Below, piece by piece: positions 31,400 through 43,408 of a stretch of 57,891 nt of DNA; position 1 is the stretch's first letter, and every line of letters begins with the position of its first letter. The DNA is taken from assembly GCF_010093135.1 (NCBI RefSeq), contig NZ_PDWK01000001.1, positions 1 to 57,891 of the forward strand, given 5' to 3'. Origin of the DNA: Pseudoxanthomonas taiwanensis (GTDB lineage: Bacteria > Pseudomonadota > Gammaproteobacteria > Xanthomonadales > Xanthomonadaceae). The position numbers and the translations under genes were made by a program. The notes below the pieces were generated by a model. The model made no database searches and was not told the origin of the DNA. It saw nothing but the letters and a program-made list of their open reading frames with translations.

Positions 31400-32848
31400 T
31401 CACATGAACGCGCGCTGGCACCAGACCATCAGCGGGTTCCAGGCCAGGCCCAGGGCCAGCAGGCCCAGGGAGTTGACGCCCAGCACCACGCCCAGCACCC
31501 GGTCGTTGCTGGCCGCCAGCGGCGCCCCGACCGGCTCGTCGAAGTACATGACCTTGATCACGCGCAGGTAGTAGAACGCGCCGATCACCGCACAGACCAC
31601 GCCCAGCAGGGCCAGCCAGAGCATGCCGCCCTGCACCGCCGCGCCCAGCACGGCCACCTTGGTCCAGAAGCCCAGCAGCGGCGGCACGCCGGCCAGCGAG
31701 GCCATGACCAGCAGCACCAGGCCGGCCATCCACGGGTTGCGCGCGTTCAGGCCCTTGAAGTCGTCGATGTTCTCGGCCTCGAAGCCCTGCCGCGACAGGG
31801 CGATGATCGCGCCGAAGGCCGCGGCCGACATCAGCGCGTAGGCGATGGCGTAGAACAGCGCCGCCGCGTAGCCGCGCTCGTCGCCGCCGGCCAGGCCCAT
31901 CAGCAGGAAGCCGATATGCGAGACGGTCGAGTAGGCCAGCATGCGCTTGATGTTGGACTGGGCCACGGCCATCAGGTTGCCGACCACCAGCGACACCGCC
32001 GAGAGCGCGGCCAGCAGCCAGCGCCACTCCTCGGCCATCGGGCCGGCGCCGATCTCCAGCAGGCGCCAGGCCATGCCGAAGGCGGCCAGCTTGGGCGCGG
32101 TGCTGACGAACAGCGCGACCGGGGCGCTGGCACCCTGGTACACGTCCGGCAGCCACATGTGGAACGGGGCCGCGCCGAGCTTGAAGGCCACGCCGGCGAC
32201 CATGAACACCACGCCGGTCAGCAGCAGCACGCGCTCGTCGGACTGGGCCATGGCCGCGTTGATGGCGCCCAGCTGCAGCGTGCCGGTGGCGCCGTAGACC
32301 AGCGACATGCCGTACAGCAGCAGGCCGGAGGCGAGCGAGCCCAGGACGATGTACTTCATCGCCGCCTCGGTGGCCTTGCCGTTGTCGCGGTCCACCGCCA
32401 CCAGGGCGTAGGAGCACAGCGCAAGCAGCTCCAGGCCCAGGTACACGGTTACCAGGCTGCCGGCCGAAACCAGCATCATCATGCCGGAGGTGGCGAACAG
32501 CACCAGCACCGGCACCTCGCCCTTGTACAGGTTGCGCTCGCGCAGGTAGCTCCAGCCGTAGACCAGGGTCAGGCCGCTCATCGCCACGATGGCGATCTTC
32601 ATCACGTCCGCGGCGGTGTCGCGCACGAACATGCCGTTGAAGACCTCGCCCTGGCCACCGCTGCCGGCGGCGAGCATGGCCAGCACGACCGCGAGCACCA
32701 GCACGGAAAGGAAGTGGGTCCAGACCTTGTGGCGGACCCCGATGAACAGGTCGGCCATCAACAGCGCGAAGGCGCCGCCGATCATCACCAGTTCTGGCAG
32801 CAGCGGCAGCAGCTCGGCTGCGGACGGCATGGCGTGGGACGTGATCAT
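31400..32848 (-). CDS. nuoN: NADH-quinone oxidoreductase subunit N
   Basis: 482 aa, about 14 membrane helices, an antiporter-like proton channel of complex I in the inner membrane. The broken-helix motif GAAPFHMWLPDVYQGA and the conserved LGLELLALCSYALVA helix with its glutamate are present. Last gene of the nuo operon, 13 bp after nuoM. Confidence 0.97.
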   Translation of the reverse strand: MITSHAMPSAAELLPLLPELVMIGGAFALLMADLFIGVRHKVWTHFLSVLVLAVVLAMLAAGSGGQGEVFNGMFVRDTAADVMKIAIVAMSGLTLVYGWSYLRERNLYKGEVPVLVLFATSGMMMLVSAGSLVTVYLGLELLALCSYALVAVDRDNGKATEAAMKYIVLGSLASGLLLYGMSLVYGATGTLQLGAINAAMAQSDERVLLLTGVVFMVAGVAFKLGAAPFHMWLPDVYQGASAPVALFVSTAPKLAAFGMAWRLLEIGAGPMAEEWRWLLAALSAVSLVVGNLMAVAQSNIKRMLAYSTVSHIGFLLMGLAGGDERGYAAALFYAIAYALMSAAAFGAIIALSRQGFEAENIDDFKGLNARNPWMAGLVLLVMASLAGVPPLLGFWTKVAVLGAAVQGGMLWLALLGVVCAVIGAFYYLRVIKVMYFDEPVGAPLAASNDRVLGVVLGVNSLGLLALGLAWNPLMVWCQRAFM

Positions 32849-32861
32849 CTTCGGGGAATCC

Positions 32862-34367
32862 TTACAGCTTGCTGGTGGCGATCTGGGTCGCCAGGTGCGC
32901 GATCGACGGTTCCATCAGGTCGGTGAGCGGCTTGGGCCACACGCCGAGCAGCAGCACGCCGGCGGCGAACGCGCCCAGCACCAGCGCCTCGCGGCCGTTG
33001 ATGTCCTTCAGCCCGGCCACGTGTGCGTTGCCGACCTCGCCGAAGTACACGCGGCGGTACAGCCACAGGGTGTAGGCCGCGCCGATCACCAGGGTGGTGG
33101 CCGCCAGGAAGGCGATGACCGGGTGCTTCTGGAAGCTGGCGAGGATCACCATGAACTCGCCGACGAAGCCGCTGGTGCCCGGCAGGCCCGCGTTGGCCAT
33201 GTAGAACAGCATGGAGAACGCGGCGAACCAGGGCATGACGTTGGCCACGCCGCCGTAGTCGGCAATCTGGCGCGAGTGCATGCGGTCGTAGAGCACGCCG
33301 ATGCAGGAGAACATGGCGCCGGAGACGAAGCCGTGCGAGATCATCTGCATCATCGCGCCCTGCAGGCCCAGGCGCGCGGCGTCCACCGAGCCGAAGTCGC
33401 GCACCAGGGTGAAGGCGATGAAGGTGCCCAGGGTGACGAAGCCCATGTGCGCCACGGACGAGTACGCCACCAGCTTCTTCATGTCGTCCTGGACCAGGGC
33501 GACCAGGCCGACGTAGATCACCGCGATCAGCGACAGGGCGATGATCAGCCAGGCCCACTCGTGGCTGGCGTCCGGGGTGACCGGCAGGTTGAAGCGCAGG
33601 AAGCCGTAGCCGCCGATCTTCAGGGCGATGGCCGCCAGGATCACCGAGCCGGCGGTCGGCGCCTCCACGTGGGCGTCCGGCAGCCAGGTGTGCACCGGGA
33701 ACATCGGCACCTTCACCGCGAAGGCGATGGCGAAGGCGAAGAACAGCCAGGTCTGCTCCCTGGCGGTCAGCGGCAGCGCGTACAGGTCGGCCAGCTGGAA
33801 ACTGCCGCCCTTCAGGTACAGGTAGACCAGCGCCACCAGCATCAGCACCGAGCCGAGGAAGGTGTAAAGGAAGAACTTCATCGCCGCGTAGATGCGGCGG
33901 GGGCCACCCCAGACGCCGATGATCAGGAACATCGGGATCAGCATGGCCTCGAAGAACACGTAGAACAGGATGGCGTCCGTGGCGGCGAAGATGCCCACGG
34001 TCACACCCTCCAGCAGCAGGAACGCGGCCATGTACTGCGACACGCGCTTCTGCACCGAAGTCCACGCGCCGATCAGCGTCAACGGTGTGACGATGGTGGT
34101 CAGCAGGATCAGCGCGACGGCGATGCCGTCGACGCCGAGGTTGTAGTGGATGTCGTACGCGGGGATCCAGGCGTGCTGTTCGACGAACTGCAGCCCCGGG
34201 TTCGCGTAGTCGAAGCCGGTCAGCAGGCCGAGGCTGGCGACCAGGGTCGCCAGGGCCACGGCCAGCGCGGTCCAGCGCGCGGCGGAGGCACGGTTGCCCA
34301 GTGCCAGCACCAGTGCGCCACCGACGATCGGCAGCCAGATCAGGACACTCAACAGGTGGTTCGCCAC
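32862..34367 (-). CDS. nuoM: NADH-quinone oxidoreductase subunit M
   Basis: 501 aa, antiporter-like membrane subunit. The essential glutamate is in FFEAMLIPMFLIIG and the channel lysine in FAVKVPMFPVHTWLPDAH. Short gap to nuoL (25 bp). It pumps protons in series with nuoL and nuoN. Confidence 0.97.
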   Translation of the reverse strand: MANHLLSVLIWLPIVGGALVLALGNRASAARWTALAVALATLVASLGLLTGFDYANPGLQFVEQHAWIPAYDIHYNLGVDGIAVALILLTTIVTPLTLIGAWTSVQKRVSQYMAAFLLLEGVTVGIFAATDAILFYVFFEAMLIPMFLIIGVWGGPRRIYAAMKFFLYTFLGSVLMLVALVYLYLKGGSFQLADLYALPLTAREQTWLFFAFAIAFAVKVPMFPVHTWLPDAHVEAPTAGSVILAAIALKIGGYGFLRFNLPVTPDASHEWAWLIIALSLIAVIYVGLVALVQDDMKKLVAYSSVAHMGFVTLGTFIAFTLVRDFGSVDAARLGLQGAMMQMISHGFVSGAMFSCIGVLYDRMHSRQIADYGGVANVMPWFAAFSMLFYMANAGLPGTSGFVGEFMVILASFQKHPVIAFLAATTLVIGAAYTLWLYRRVYFGEVGNAHVAGLKDINGREALVLGAFAAGVLLLGVWPKPLTDLMEPSIAHLATQIATSKL

Positions 34368-34392
34368 GTCGTGTTCTTCCGTGCAGTTCAGT

Positions 34393-36492
34393 TCATCGCC
34401 AGAAACGCATGAGCACGGCCAGCAGAGCGATCAGGCCGACGATCATGGCGAAGGCGTAGTGGTACAGGTAACCGGATTGGGTGCGGCGCAGCAGGGCCGC
34501 CGACAGGTCGACCACGCGCGCGGCGCCGTTGACGACACCGTCGATGATGTTGCTGTCGATCCAGCGCGACACCCGGCCCAGGCGCAGGCCGCCGCCCGCG
34601 AAACCCTTGATCCACAGGTGGTCGAAGCCGTACTTCTCCTCCAGCACGCGCACCAGCGGCGCGAACGCGCGACGGGCACGGCCGGCCAGGTCCGGCTTCC
34701 ACAGGTACATCAGCGCCGCCAGCAGCAGTCCGGCCACGGTGAGCCAGAACGCCGGCATCATCATGCCGTGCAGGGCGTAGGCCACCGGCCCGTGCCACAT
34801 CTCGCGGCCCAGTGCGGCCACGGTGTCGCGCGCCGGGTCGAGGAAGTCGATGGCGCCGGTGAAGAACGACACCTCCTGCCCCGGAACCAGCGCCTCGCCG
34901 TGGTGGCCGCGCCAGTCGGTGCCAAACAGCATCGGACCGATGGTGAAGAAGCCGATCAGGATCGAGGGGATGGCCAGCAGGATCAGCGGAATGGTCACCA
35001 CCTTCGGCGACTCGTGCGGCTCGTGCGCGCCGTGGCCGTGGTCGTCGTGGCCATGCGCATCCGCGCCGTGGGCGTCGTGGCCGTGGCCACGCTCCGCGTG
35101 GACGTTGCGGAAGCGCTCCTCGCCGTGGAAGGTCAGGAACAGCAGGCGGAAGCTGTAGAAGCTGGTCACGATCACGCCGCCCAGCACCGCCCAGTAGGCA
35201 TAGGTGGCGATCCAGCCACCGTGGTGCTGCGCGTGGTGCGCCGCGGCCTCGATGATCGTGTCCTTGGAGTAGAAGCCGGAGAAGAACGGCGTGCCCACCA
35301 GCGCCAGCGTGCCGATCACGCTGGTCCAATACGTGACCGGCATGTATTTGCGCAGGCCGCCCATCTTGCGCATGTCCTGCTCGTGGTGCATGCCGATGAT
35401 GACCGAGCCGGCGGCCAGGAACAGCAGCGCCTTGAAGAAGGCGTGGGTCATCAGGTGGAACACCGCCGCCGAGTAGGCCGACACGCCCAGCGCCACGGTC
35501 ATGTAGCCCAGCTGCGACAGGGTCGAGTACGCGACCACGCGCTTGATGTCGTACTGGACGATGCCGATCAGGCCGGTGAAGAACGCGGTGGTGGCGCCCA
35601 CGAGCAGGACCATGGCCAGCGCGGTCTCGGACAGCTCGAACAGCGGCGACATGCGGGCGACCATGAAGATGCCCGCGGTCACCATCGTCGCGGCATGGAT
35701 CAGCGCCGAGATCGGGGTCGGGCCCTCCATCGAGTCGGGCAGCCACACGTGCAGCGGCACCTGCGCCGACTTGCCCATCGCACCGATGAACAGGCACACG
35801 CAGATGATGGTCGCCACCTGCCAGCTGTGGCCCTCGAAGATCTGCACCTGGGCGCCTTCCAGCAGCGGCGCGTTTGCGAACACGGTGGCGTAGTCCAGGG
35901 TGCCGAACCACAGCAGCACGCCGGCGATGCCCAGCAGGAAGCCGAAGTCGCCAACGCGGTTGACGATGAACGCCTTCATGTTGGCGAACACCGCGCTCGG
36001 CCGCTTGAACCAGAAGCCGATCAGCAGGTACGAAACCAGGCCCACCGCCTCCCAGCCGAAGAACAGCTGGAGGAAGTTGTTGCTCATGACCAGCATGAGC
36101 ATCGAGAAGGTGAACAGCGAGATGTAGCTGAAGAAGCGCTGGTAGCCCGGGTCGTCGGCCATGTAGCCGATGGTGTAGATGTGCACCAGCAGCGAGACGA
36201 AGGTGACGACCACCATCATCATCGCGGTCAGGCGGTCGACCATGAAGCCGACGTGCGCGGCGTACTCGCCCACCTGGAAGAAGGTGTACACGTTCTGGTT
36301 GAACGGCGAGGCGCCGCCGAACACCAGCTGGTACAGCACCCAGCACGAAAGCGCGCAACTGACCGCCACGCCGAGGATGGTCGCGCTCTGCGCGCCCCTG
36401 CGGCCGACCTGGCGCCCGAACAACCCGGCGATGATGCTGCCCAGGAGCGGGGCCAGCACGATCAGCAGCAGGTGGGTTTTGGAGATGATCAT
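34393..36492 (-). CDS. nuoL: NADH-quinone oxidoreductase subunit L
   Basis: 699 aa from the ATG at 36492 (larger than E. coli NuoL, 613). Distal antiporter-like subunit with the long lateral helix at the C-terminus. FFGWEAVGLVSYLLIGFW and MGKSAQVPLHVWLPDSM carry the channel Glu and Lys. A histidine-rich insert (GHGHDAHGADAHGHDDHGHG, near residues 460-480) lies in a loop and could bind metal ions; it accounts for part of the added length. Confidence 0.96.
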   Translation of the reverse strand: MIISKTHLLLIVLAPLLGSIIAGLFGRQVGRRGAQSATILGVAVSCALSCWVLYQLVFGGASPFNQNVYTFFQVGEYAAHVGFMVDRLTAMMMVVVTFVSLLVHIYTIGYMADDPGYQRFFSYISLFTFSMLMLVMSNNFLQLFFGWEAVGLVSYLLIGFWFKRPSAVFANMKAFIVNRVGDFGFLLGIAGVLLWFGTLDYATVFANAPLLEGAQVQIFEGHSWQVATIICVCLFIGAMGKSAQVPLHVWLPDSMEGPTPISALIHAATMVTAGIFMVARMSPLFELSETALAMVLLVGATTAFFTGLIGIVQYDIKRVVAYSTLSQLGYMTVALGVSAYSAAVFHLMTHAFFKALLFLAAGSVIIGMHHEQDMRKMGGLRKYMPVTYWTSVIGTLALVGTPFFSGFYSKDTIIEAAAHHAQHHGGWIATYAYWAVLGGVIVTSFYSFRLLFLTFHGEERFRNVHAERGHGHDAHGADAHGHDDHGHGAHEPHESPKVVTIPLILLAIPSILIGFFTIGPMLFGTDWRGHHGEALVPGQEVSFFTGAIDFLDPARDTVAALGREMWHGPVAYALHGMMMPAFWLTVAGLLLAALMYLWKPDLAGRARRAFAPLVRVLEEKYGFDHLWIKGFAGGGLRLGRVSRWIDSNIIDGVVNGAARVVDLSAALLRRTQSGYLYHYAFAMIVGLIALLAVLMRFWR

Positions 36493-36736
36493 GGTGTGCC
36501 GTCTGTTTCCGTTCGTGCCTGTCGATGCCGGCCCGGACCCGCGTCCGCCGCCGTGCATGGCGCAACTTCCAAACTCGCGCCGGCCGGTTCCCCGGCCGGC
36601 GGCGGCGTTCCGTCCCCGGAGCACCGCCTGATGCCTATTCCCCGCCTTCCCTGGCGGCACCGCGGACCCCTCGCGGGGCCCTGCCCGGCCTTCCCTCGCC
36701 GGGCGCCGGCCGGGCCGGGCGCCCTGCCCGGCCCCG
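36493..36736. other. Intergenic gap inside the nuo operon (nuoK-nuoL)
   Basis: 244 bp without a gene, in an operon where other gaps are under 30 bp. It holds several GC-rich inverted repeats (GGCCGG/CCGGCC type) but no T-run. It may be an RNA-processing or stability element, or remains of a lost segment. No promoter recognised. Confidence 0.5.
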
Positions 36737-37042
36737 TCAGCCCTTCAGCGCATCCACCTCGCCGACGTTGATCGTGCCGCGGGTGCGGAACAGCGCGACC
36801 AGGATCGCCAGGCCGATGGCCGCCTCGGCGGCCGCCACCGTCAGGATGAAGAACACGAAGATTTGGCCGGCCGCGTCACCCAGCTCGCGCGAGAACGCGA
36901 TGAAGTTGATGTTGACCGCCAGCAGCATCAGCTCGATCGACATCAGCAGGACGATCACGTTCTTGCGGTTGAGGAAGATGCCGGCCAGGGCGATGCAGAA
37001 CAGCACCGCGCCCAGCGCCAGCATGTGTCCGAGGCTGATCAT
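36737..37042 (-). CDS. nuoK: NADH-quinone oxidoreductase subunit K
   Basis: 101 aa, three membrane helices, MrpC-like. The two conserved membrane glutamates are E37 ([13 protein letters not shown]) and E73 ([12 protein letters not shown]). The ATG overlaps the nuoJ stop region by four bases. Confidence 0.97.
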   Translation of the reverse strand: MISLGHMLALGAVLFCIALAGIFLNRKNVIVLLMSIELMLLAVNINFIAFSRELGDAAGQIFVFFILTVAAAEAAIGLAILVALFRTRGTINVGEVDALKG

Positions 37043-37686
37043 GCGTTGCCCTCCTGGGACGGGGCCTCGGCCTGGGCCGGGGCGGGCTTCTCCGCCGGCA
37101 TCGACACCAGCCGCAGGCGGTCCTGGGCCCGCACGCGCGACTGCTCGGCCGGGTTCTGGGTCTTCACGCCGGTGCGCCGGCGCAGGGTCAGGGTCACCGC
37201 CGCGATCACCGCCACGGTCAGGATCACCGCGGCGAACTCGAACGGCAGGATGAAGCGGGTGAACAGCTCGCCGGCCAGCCACTTGGTGTTGGAGGCGTCG
37301 GCGGCCGCCTGGGCGGCGTTGTCCGGGAACGGCGCCGCGGCGCGGGCGCGCACGCCGATCAGGGCCAGCAGCTGCACCAGCATGGCCACCGCGACCACCA
37401 GGCCCACCGGCAGGTAGCGCACCCAGCCCTCGCGGACCGCGGCCACGTCGATGTCCAGCATCATGACCACGAACAGGAACAGCACCATCACCGCGCCGAC
37501 GTACACCAGGATCAGGGCCACGCCGAGAAACTCGGCGCCGACCAGCAGCCAGGTGCAGGCCACCGAGAAGAACGTCAGGATCAGGCACAGCACCGCGTAG
37601 ACCGGGTTGCGCACGCTGATCACCGCGCCGGCGGAAACCACCGCGACGGAGGCGAATGCGTAGAAGCAGATCTTGATCCAGTCCAT
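37039..37686 (-). CDS. nuoJ: NADH-quinone oxidoreductase subunit J
   Basis: 215 aa with five membrane helices; the third ([17 protein letters not shown]) has the pi-bulge helix typical of NuoJ that links quinone reduction to pumping. The C-terminal polar tail (about 170-215) is longer than in E. coli (184 aa). Confidence 0.96.
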   Translation of the reverse strand: MDWIKICFYAFASVAVVSAGAVISVRNPVYAVLCLILTFFSVACTWLLVGAEFLGVALILVYVGAVMVLFLFVVMMLDIDVAAVREGWVRYLPVGLVVAVAMLVQLLALIGVRARAAAPFPDNAAQAAADASNTKWLAGELFTRFILPFEFAAVILTVAVIAAVTLTLRRRTGVKTQNPAEQSRVRAQDRLRLVSMPAEKPAPAQAEAPSQEGNA

Positions 37687-37693
37687 CTCGACC

Positions 37694-38182
37694 TCAGCGG
37701 TAGGCGGCGTCGGCCGCGCGGCGTTCGGCGATCTCCGCCTCGAGGCGGTCGCCGAGGGCGAGCAGCTGCGGCTTGGTGATGATGTTCTCGCCGCGCTTCT
37801 CGAAGTGGTACTCCATGATGTGCGTCTCCACGATCGAATCGACCGGGCAGCTTTCCTCGCAGAAGCCGCAGAAGATGCACTTGAACAGGTCGATGTCGTA
37901 GCGCGTGGTGCGGCGGGTGCCGTCCGCGCGCGGCGCCGACTCGATGGTGATCGCCAGCGCGGGGCACACAGCCTCGCACAGCTTGCACGCGATGCAGCGC
38001 TCCTCGCCGTTCGGGTAGCGGCGCAGCGCGTGCAGGCCGCGGAAGCGCGGCGACTGCGGGAACTTCTCCATCGGGTACATCAGCGTGTACTTCGGACGGA
38101 AGAGGTACCTGAGGGTGAGCCACAGGCCCTGGACCAGCTCCAGCAGCAGCAGGCTCTTGAAGTAGTGGACGACTTTGTTCAT
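37694..38182 (-). CDS. nuoI: NADH-quinone oxidoreductase subunit I
   Basis: 162 aa, peripheral arm subunit with two [4Fe-4S] clusters (N6a and N6b): [12 protein letters not shown] and [12 protein letters not shown] are complete. N-terminal amphipathic helix touches the membrane. Four bases from nuoH. Confidence 0.98.
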   Translation of the reverse strand: MNKVVHYFKSLLLLELVQGLWLTLRYLFRPKYTLMYPMEKFPQSPRFRGLHALRRYPNGEERCIACKLCEAVCPALAITIESAPRADGTRRTTRYDIDLFKCIFCGFCEESCPVDSIVETHIMEYHFEKRGENIITKPQLLALGDRLEAEIAERRAADAAYR

Positions 38183-38186
38183 GGAA

Positions 38187-39278
38187 TCAGGCGCCCTTCT
38201 CGAACACGCCGTAGAACACCATCAGCGAGGTGACCGCGATCCAGGCAATGGTCAGCGGGATGAACACCTTCCAGCCCAGGCGCATGATCTGGTCGTAGCG
38301 GTAGCGCGGGAAGCTGGCACGGAACCAGATGTAGGCGCTGGCGAAGAAGAACACCTTCACGAACAGCCAGGGCCACCCGCCCTTCCAGATCCAGTCCACC
38401 CACGGCGACACGTCCGCGGTGATCCAGCCCTGGAGCGGGCTCAGCCAGCCACCCAGGAAGAAGATCGAGATCAGGAAGCTAACCAGGATCATGTTGGCGT
38501 ACTCGGCCAGGAAGAACAGCGCGAACGCCGAGCCCGAGTACTCCACCATGTGGCCGGCCACGATCTCCGACTCGCCCTCCACCACGTCGAACGGGGCGCG
38601 GTTGGTCTCGGCCACGCCGGAGACCCAGTACACCACGAACAGCGGCAGCAGCGGCAGCCAGAACCACTCGAAGAAGCCGGCGTCGCCCGCCTGCGCCATG
38701 ACAATGTCGGTCAGGTTCAGGCTGCCGGCGGCGATCAGCACGCCGACCAGGGCGAAGCCCATGGCGATCTCGTAGCTGACCACCTGCGCGGCCGAGCGCA
38801 TCGCGCCCAGGAAGGCGTACTTCGAGTTCGAGGCCCAGCCGGCGATGATGATGCCGTACACGCCCATCGAGGTCATCGCCAGCAGGTACAGCAGGCCGGC
38901 GTTGGCGTTGGACAGCACCAGCTGGTAGTCGAACGGCACCACCGCCCAGGCCGCGAAGGCCGGCGCCAGCACGATCAGCGGCGCCAGCACGTACATGGCC
39001 TTGTGCGCGTTGGCCGGCTGGATGACTTCCTTGAACAGCAGTTTGAAGACGTCGGCGAACGCCTGGAAGATGCCCATGCCGACGTACATCGGCCCGTGGC
39101 GCACGTGCATCCAGCCGATCAGCTTGCGCTCCCAGACCACGTAGAACGCCACGGCGATGATCACCGGCATGGCGATGGTCAGGATCTTCAGCACGATCCA
39201 CAGCGCCGGGCCCAGCTCGCCCAGCCCGTAGAACCACTCGCGCAGCGGTCCGACCGCGTTGATCAGCAGCTCATTCAT
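38187..39278 (-). CDS. nuoH: NADH-quinone oxidoreductase subunit H
   Basis: 363 aa from the ATG at 39278; the longer frame overlaps nuoG. Eight membrane helices form the quinone chamber. [18 protein letters not shown] and the [22 protein letters not shown] loop with its acidic residues are fully conserved. Confidence 0.97.
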   Translation of the reverse strand: MNELLINAVGPLREWFYGLGELGPALWIVLKILTIAMPVIIAVAFYVVWERKLIGWMHVRHGPMYVGMGIFQAFADVFKLLFKEVIQPANAHKAMYVLAPLIVLAPAFAAWAVVPFDYQLVLSNANAGLLYLLAMTSMGVYGIIIAGWASNSKYAFLGAMRSAAQVVSYEIAMGFALVGVLIAAGSLNLTDIVMAQAGDAGFFEWFWLPLLPLFVVYWVSGVAETNRAPFDVVEGESEIVAGHMVEYSGSAFALFFLAEYANMILVSFLISIFFLGGWLSPLQGWITADVSPWVDWIWKGGWPWLFVKVFFFASAYIWFRASFPRYRYDQIMRLGWKVFIPLTIAWIAVTSLMVFYGVFEKGA

Positions 39279-41511
39279 GCCTTGACTACCTCGACACGGC
39301 CGGCCCCCAGCGGCGCGGTGGCGCCGTGCCCGCCCTCGATCCATGCCACGCCCGCGGCCACGCGCGCGTCCACCGCCACAGGCAGGGTCGCGGTGCCGTT
39401 GGCCGCCTTCACCCTGGCCACCTGGCCGCCCGCCACGCCGGCGGCCTCGGCATCGGCCGGGTTGAGCACGACGCGCGGGGCGGTGTTGAGCGGGTGCGCC
39501 TGCAGCGCGGCGGCGCGGCGCACCACCGCGTCGGTGCGGTAGATGGCCGGCACCAGCGCCAGCTCCAAACCGCCCTGCCCGGCCTCGCCGGCACGGCCGG
39601 GCGTCGGCGCTACCGCGGCGGCGCCGGCCAGGGACGCACGGGCGCCGGCCAGGTCGGTGAAGTCGAAGCCTTCCAGGCCCAGCTCGCCCCCCAGGGCACG
39701 CAGCACGCGCCAGCCCTCGCGGGCCTGGCCCGGCAGCTTGCCGCCGGCTCGGGTGCCCTGGTCCATGCCGGCCAGGTTGGTCAGCGTGGCCTCGATCTCC
39801 GGCAGCAGGCCGATCGGCAGGATCACGTCGGCCACCTCGTGGGTGGACTCGCAGGCGAAGTGGCTGAAGGCCACCACCCTGGCGCCCTTGAGCGCCCTGA
39901 GCGCGGCGCCGGTGTCGGCGAAGTCCAGGCCCGGCTCGATGCCGTACAGCACGTACGCGCCGCGCGGCTCGGCCAGCATGGCGGCGGCGTCGCGACCGGC
40001 CGGCAGCACGCCGGCGCGGGCCAGGCCCACGGCGTTGGCGCCCTGCGGGATGCGGCACAGCGCCGCGCCGGTGGCGGCGGCGAACTCGCGCGCGGCGGCG
40101 CGGATGGCCGCGGCCTGCGGATGGTTCTCGGCGATCGCGCCGACGATCAGCACCGGACGGGTGGCACCGCGCACGGCCTCGCGCAGCGCGGCGTCGCCCA
40201 GCGCCTCGGCGAAGCGCGACGGAGGCACGATCTGCTTGCCGGCCAGGGCAAAGGTGAACTCGAAGTCCACCGGGTTGATCGCGTGGATGCGCGCGTTGCG
40301 CTTGACCTGGGCCTTGCGCAGGCGGGCATGCAGCAACGGCACCTCGTGGCGGATGTTGGTGCCCAGCAGCACCACCACGTCGGCCTGCTCGATGTCCGCC
40401 GGGGCGGCGGCGAACGGCTCGGCCACGGCCGCGTCGGAGAAGTCGCGGTTGAAGATGCGGTGGTCGAGGTTACCGGTGCCCAAGCCCCTGGCCAGGCGCG
40501 CCAGCAGGCCGCCCTCCTCGTTCGAGGTGGCCGGGTGCACCAGCACGCCCAGGTCGTCGCCCCTGTGCTCGCGCAGGATCGCGGCGGCGGCGGCCAGCGC
40601 CTCGTTCCACGGCGCCTCGCGCCACTGGCCGTCGGCGCCCTTGACCATCGGCACGGTGGCGCGGTCGGCGGCGTACAGGCCCTGGTGCGAGTAGCGGTCG
40701 CGGTCGGACAGCCAGCACTCGTTGACCGCCTCGTTCTCGCGCGGCACCACGCGCAGCACCTCGCCACGGCGGCTGTGCAGGAACAGGTTGGAGCCCAGCG
40801 CGTCGTGGTAGCCCAGCGACTCGTGCGCGATCAGCTCCCACGGGCGGGCGCGGAACTGGAACACCTTGTTGGTCAGCGCACCCACCGGGCAGACGTCGAT
40901 GACGTTGCCGGACAGCTCGGTGGTCAGCGGCTTGCCGTCGTAGGTGCCGATCTGCAGGTTCTCGCCGCGGTACATGCCGCCCAGCTCATAGGTGCCGGCG
41001 ATCTCCGCGGTGAAGCGGATGCAGCGCGTGCACTGGATGCACCGCGTCATCTCGGTGGCCACCAGCGGGCCGAGATCCTCGTCGGGCACCACGCGCTTGG
41101 GCTCGGCGAAGCGGCTGACCGAGCGGCCGTAGCCCAGCGACAGGTCCTGCAGCTCGCACTCGCCGCCCTGGTCGCAGATCGGGCAGTCCAGCGGGTGGTT
41201 GATCAGCAGGAACTCCATGACGTTGCGCTGGGAGCGCAGCGCCTTGTCGGAGCGGGTGTAAACCTTCATGCCGTCCATCACCGGCGTGGCGCACGCCGGG
41301 GCCGGCTTCGGCATCTTCTCCACCTCGACCAGGCACATGCGGCAGTTGGCCGCCACCGCCAGCTTGCTGTGGTAGCAGAAGCGCGGGATCGGGATGCCGG
41401 CCCTGTCCGCGACCTGGATGATCATCGAACCCTTGGGCGCGGCCAGCTCCACGCCGTCGATGAAGACGGTGACGTGGTCGGGCGGCAGGTTGGGATTGAC
41501 GGGCTGCGCGC

Positions 41512-41515
<4 letters not shown>
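39275..41515 (-). CDS. nuoG: NADH-quinone oxidoreductase subunit G
   Basis: 746 aa. N-terminal [2Fe-2S] ferredoxin part ([19 protein letters not shown]), His-ligated cluster [19 protein letters not shown], a further [4Fe-4S] cluster [10 protein letters not shown], then a molybdopterin-type fold without cofactor. The C-terminal part is less conserved, as usual. Overlaps nuoF by four bases. Confidence 0.97.
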
Positions 41516-42873
<1,358 letters not shown>

Positions 42874-42880
42874 GCCGTGC

Positions 42881-43408
42881 TTACTCCAGCGCGTCCAGCA
42901 GCTCGTCGACCTTCTCGGGCGTGAGCTTCTCGTGGTAATGGCCGTTGATCACGACCACCGGCGCGCCGCAGCACGCGGCCACGCACTCCTCCTCGCGCTT
43001 CAGGTAGATGCGCCCGTCGGCGGTGGACTCGCCCAGCTTGCAGCCCAGCTTCCTCTCGGCGTGGGCCACCAGCTCCTCGGCACCGTTGAGCCAGCAGCTG
43101 ATGTTGGTGCAGAAGGCGACGTTGTTGCGCCCCACCGGCTGGGTCTCGAACATCGAGTAGAAGGTGGCGACCTCGTAGGCCCACACCGGCGGGATGTCGA
43201 GGTACCTGGCCACCGCGGCGATCAGCTCGTCGGTCAGCCAGCCGCCGTTCTGCTCCTGGGCCGCGTGCAGGCCCTGCAGCACCGCCGACCGCTTGCGGTC
43301 CGGCGGGAACTTGGTCAGCCAGTGGTCGATGTGCGCGCGCGTCTTGTCGCTCAGCACGACCATCGGGTCGACGTTGCGCGCGTTCTCGAAGTTACCGGTG
43401 GCCTTCAT
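42881..43408 (-). CDS. nuoE: NADH-quinone oxidoreductase subunit E
   Basis: 175 aa, thioredoxin-like [2Fe-2S] subunit (N1a). Ligand cysteines in [11 protein letters not shown] and [11 protein letters not shown]. Its ATG overlaps the nuoD stop codon (ATGA). Confidence 0.97.
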   Translation of the reverse strand: MKATGNFENARNVDPMVVLSDKTRAHIDHWLTKFPPDRKRSAVLQGLHAAQEQNGGWLTDELIAAVARYLDIPPVWAYEVATFYSMFETQPVGRNNVAFCTNISCWLNGAEELVAHAERKLGCKLGESTADGRIYLKREEECVAACCGAPVVVINGHYHEKLTPEKVDELLDALE

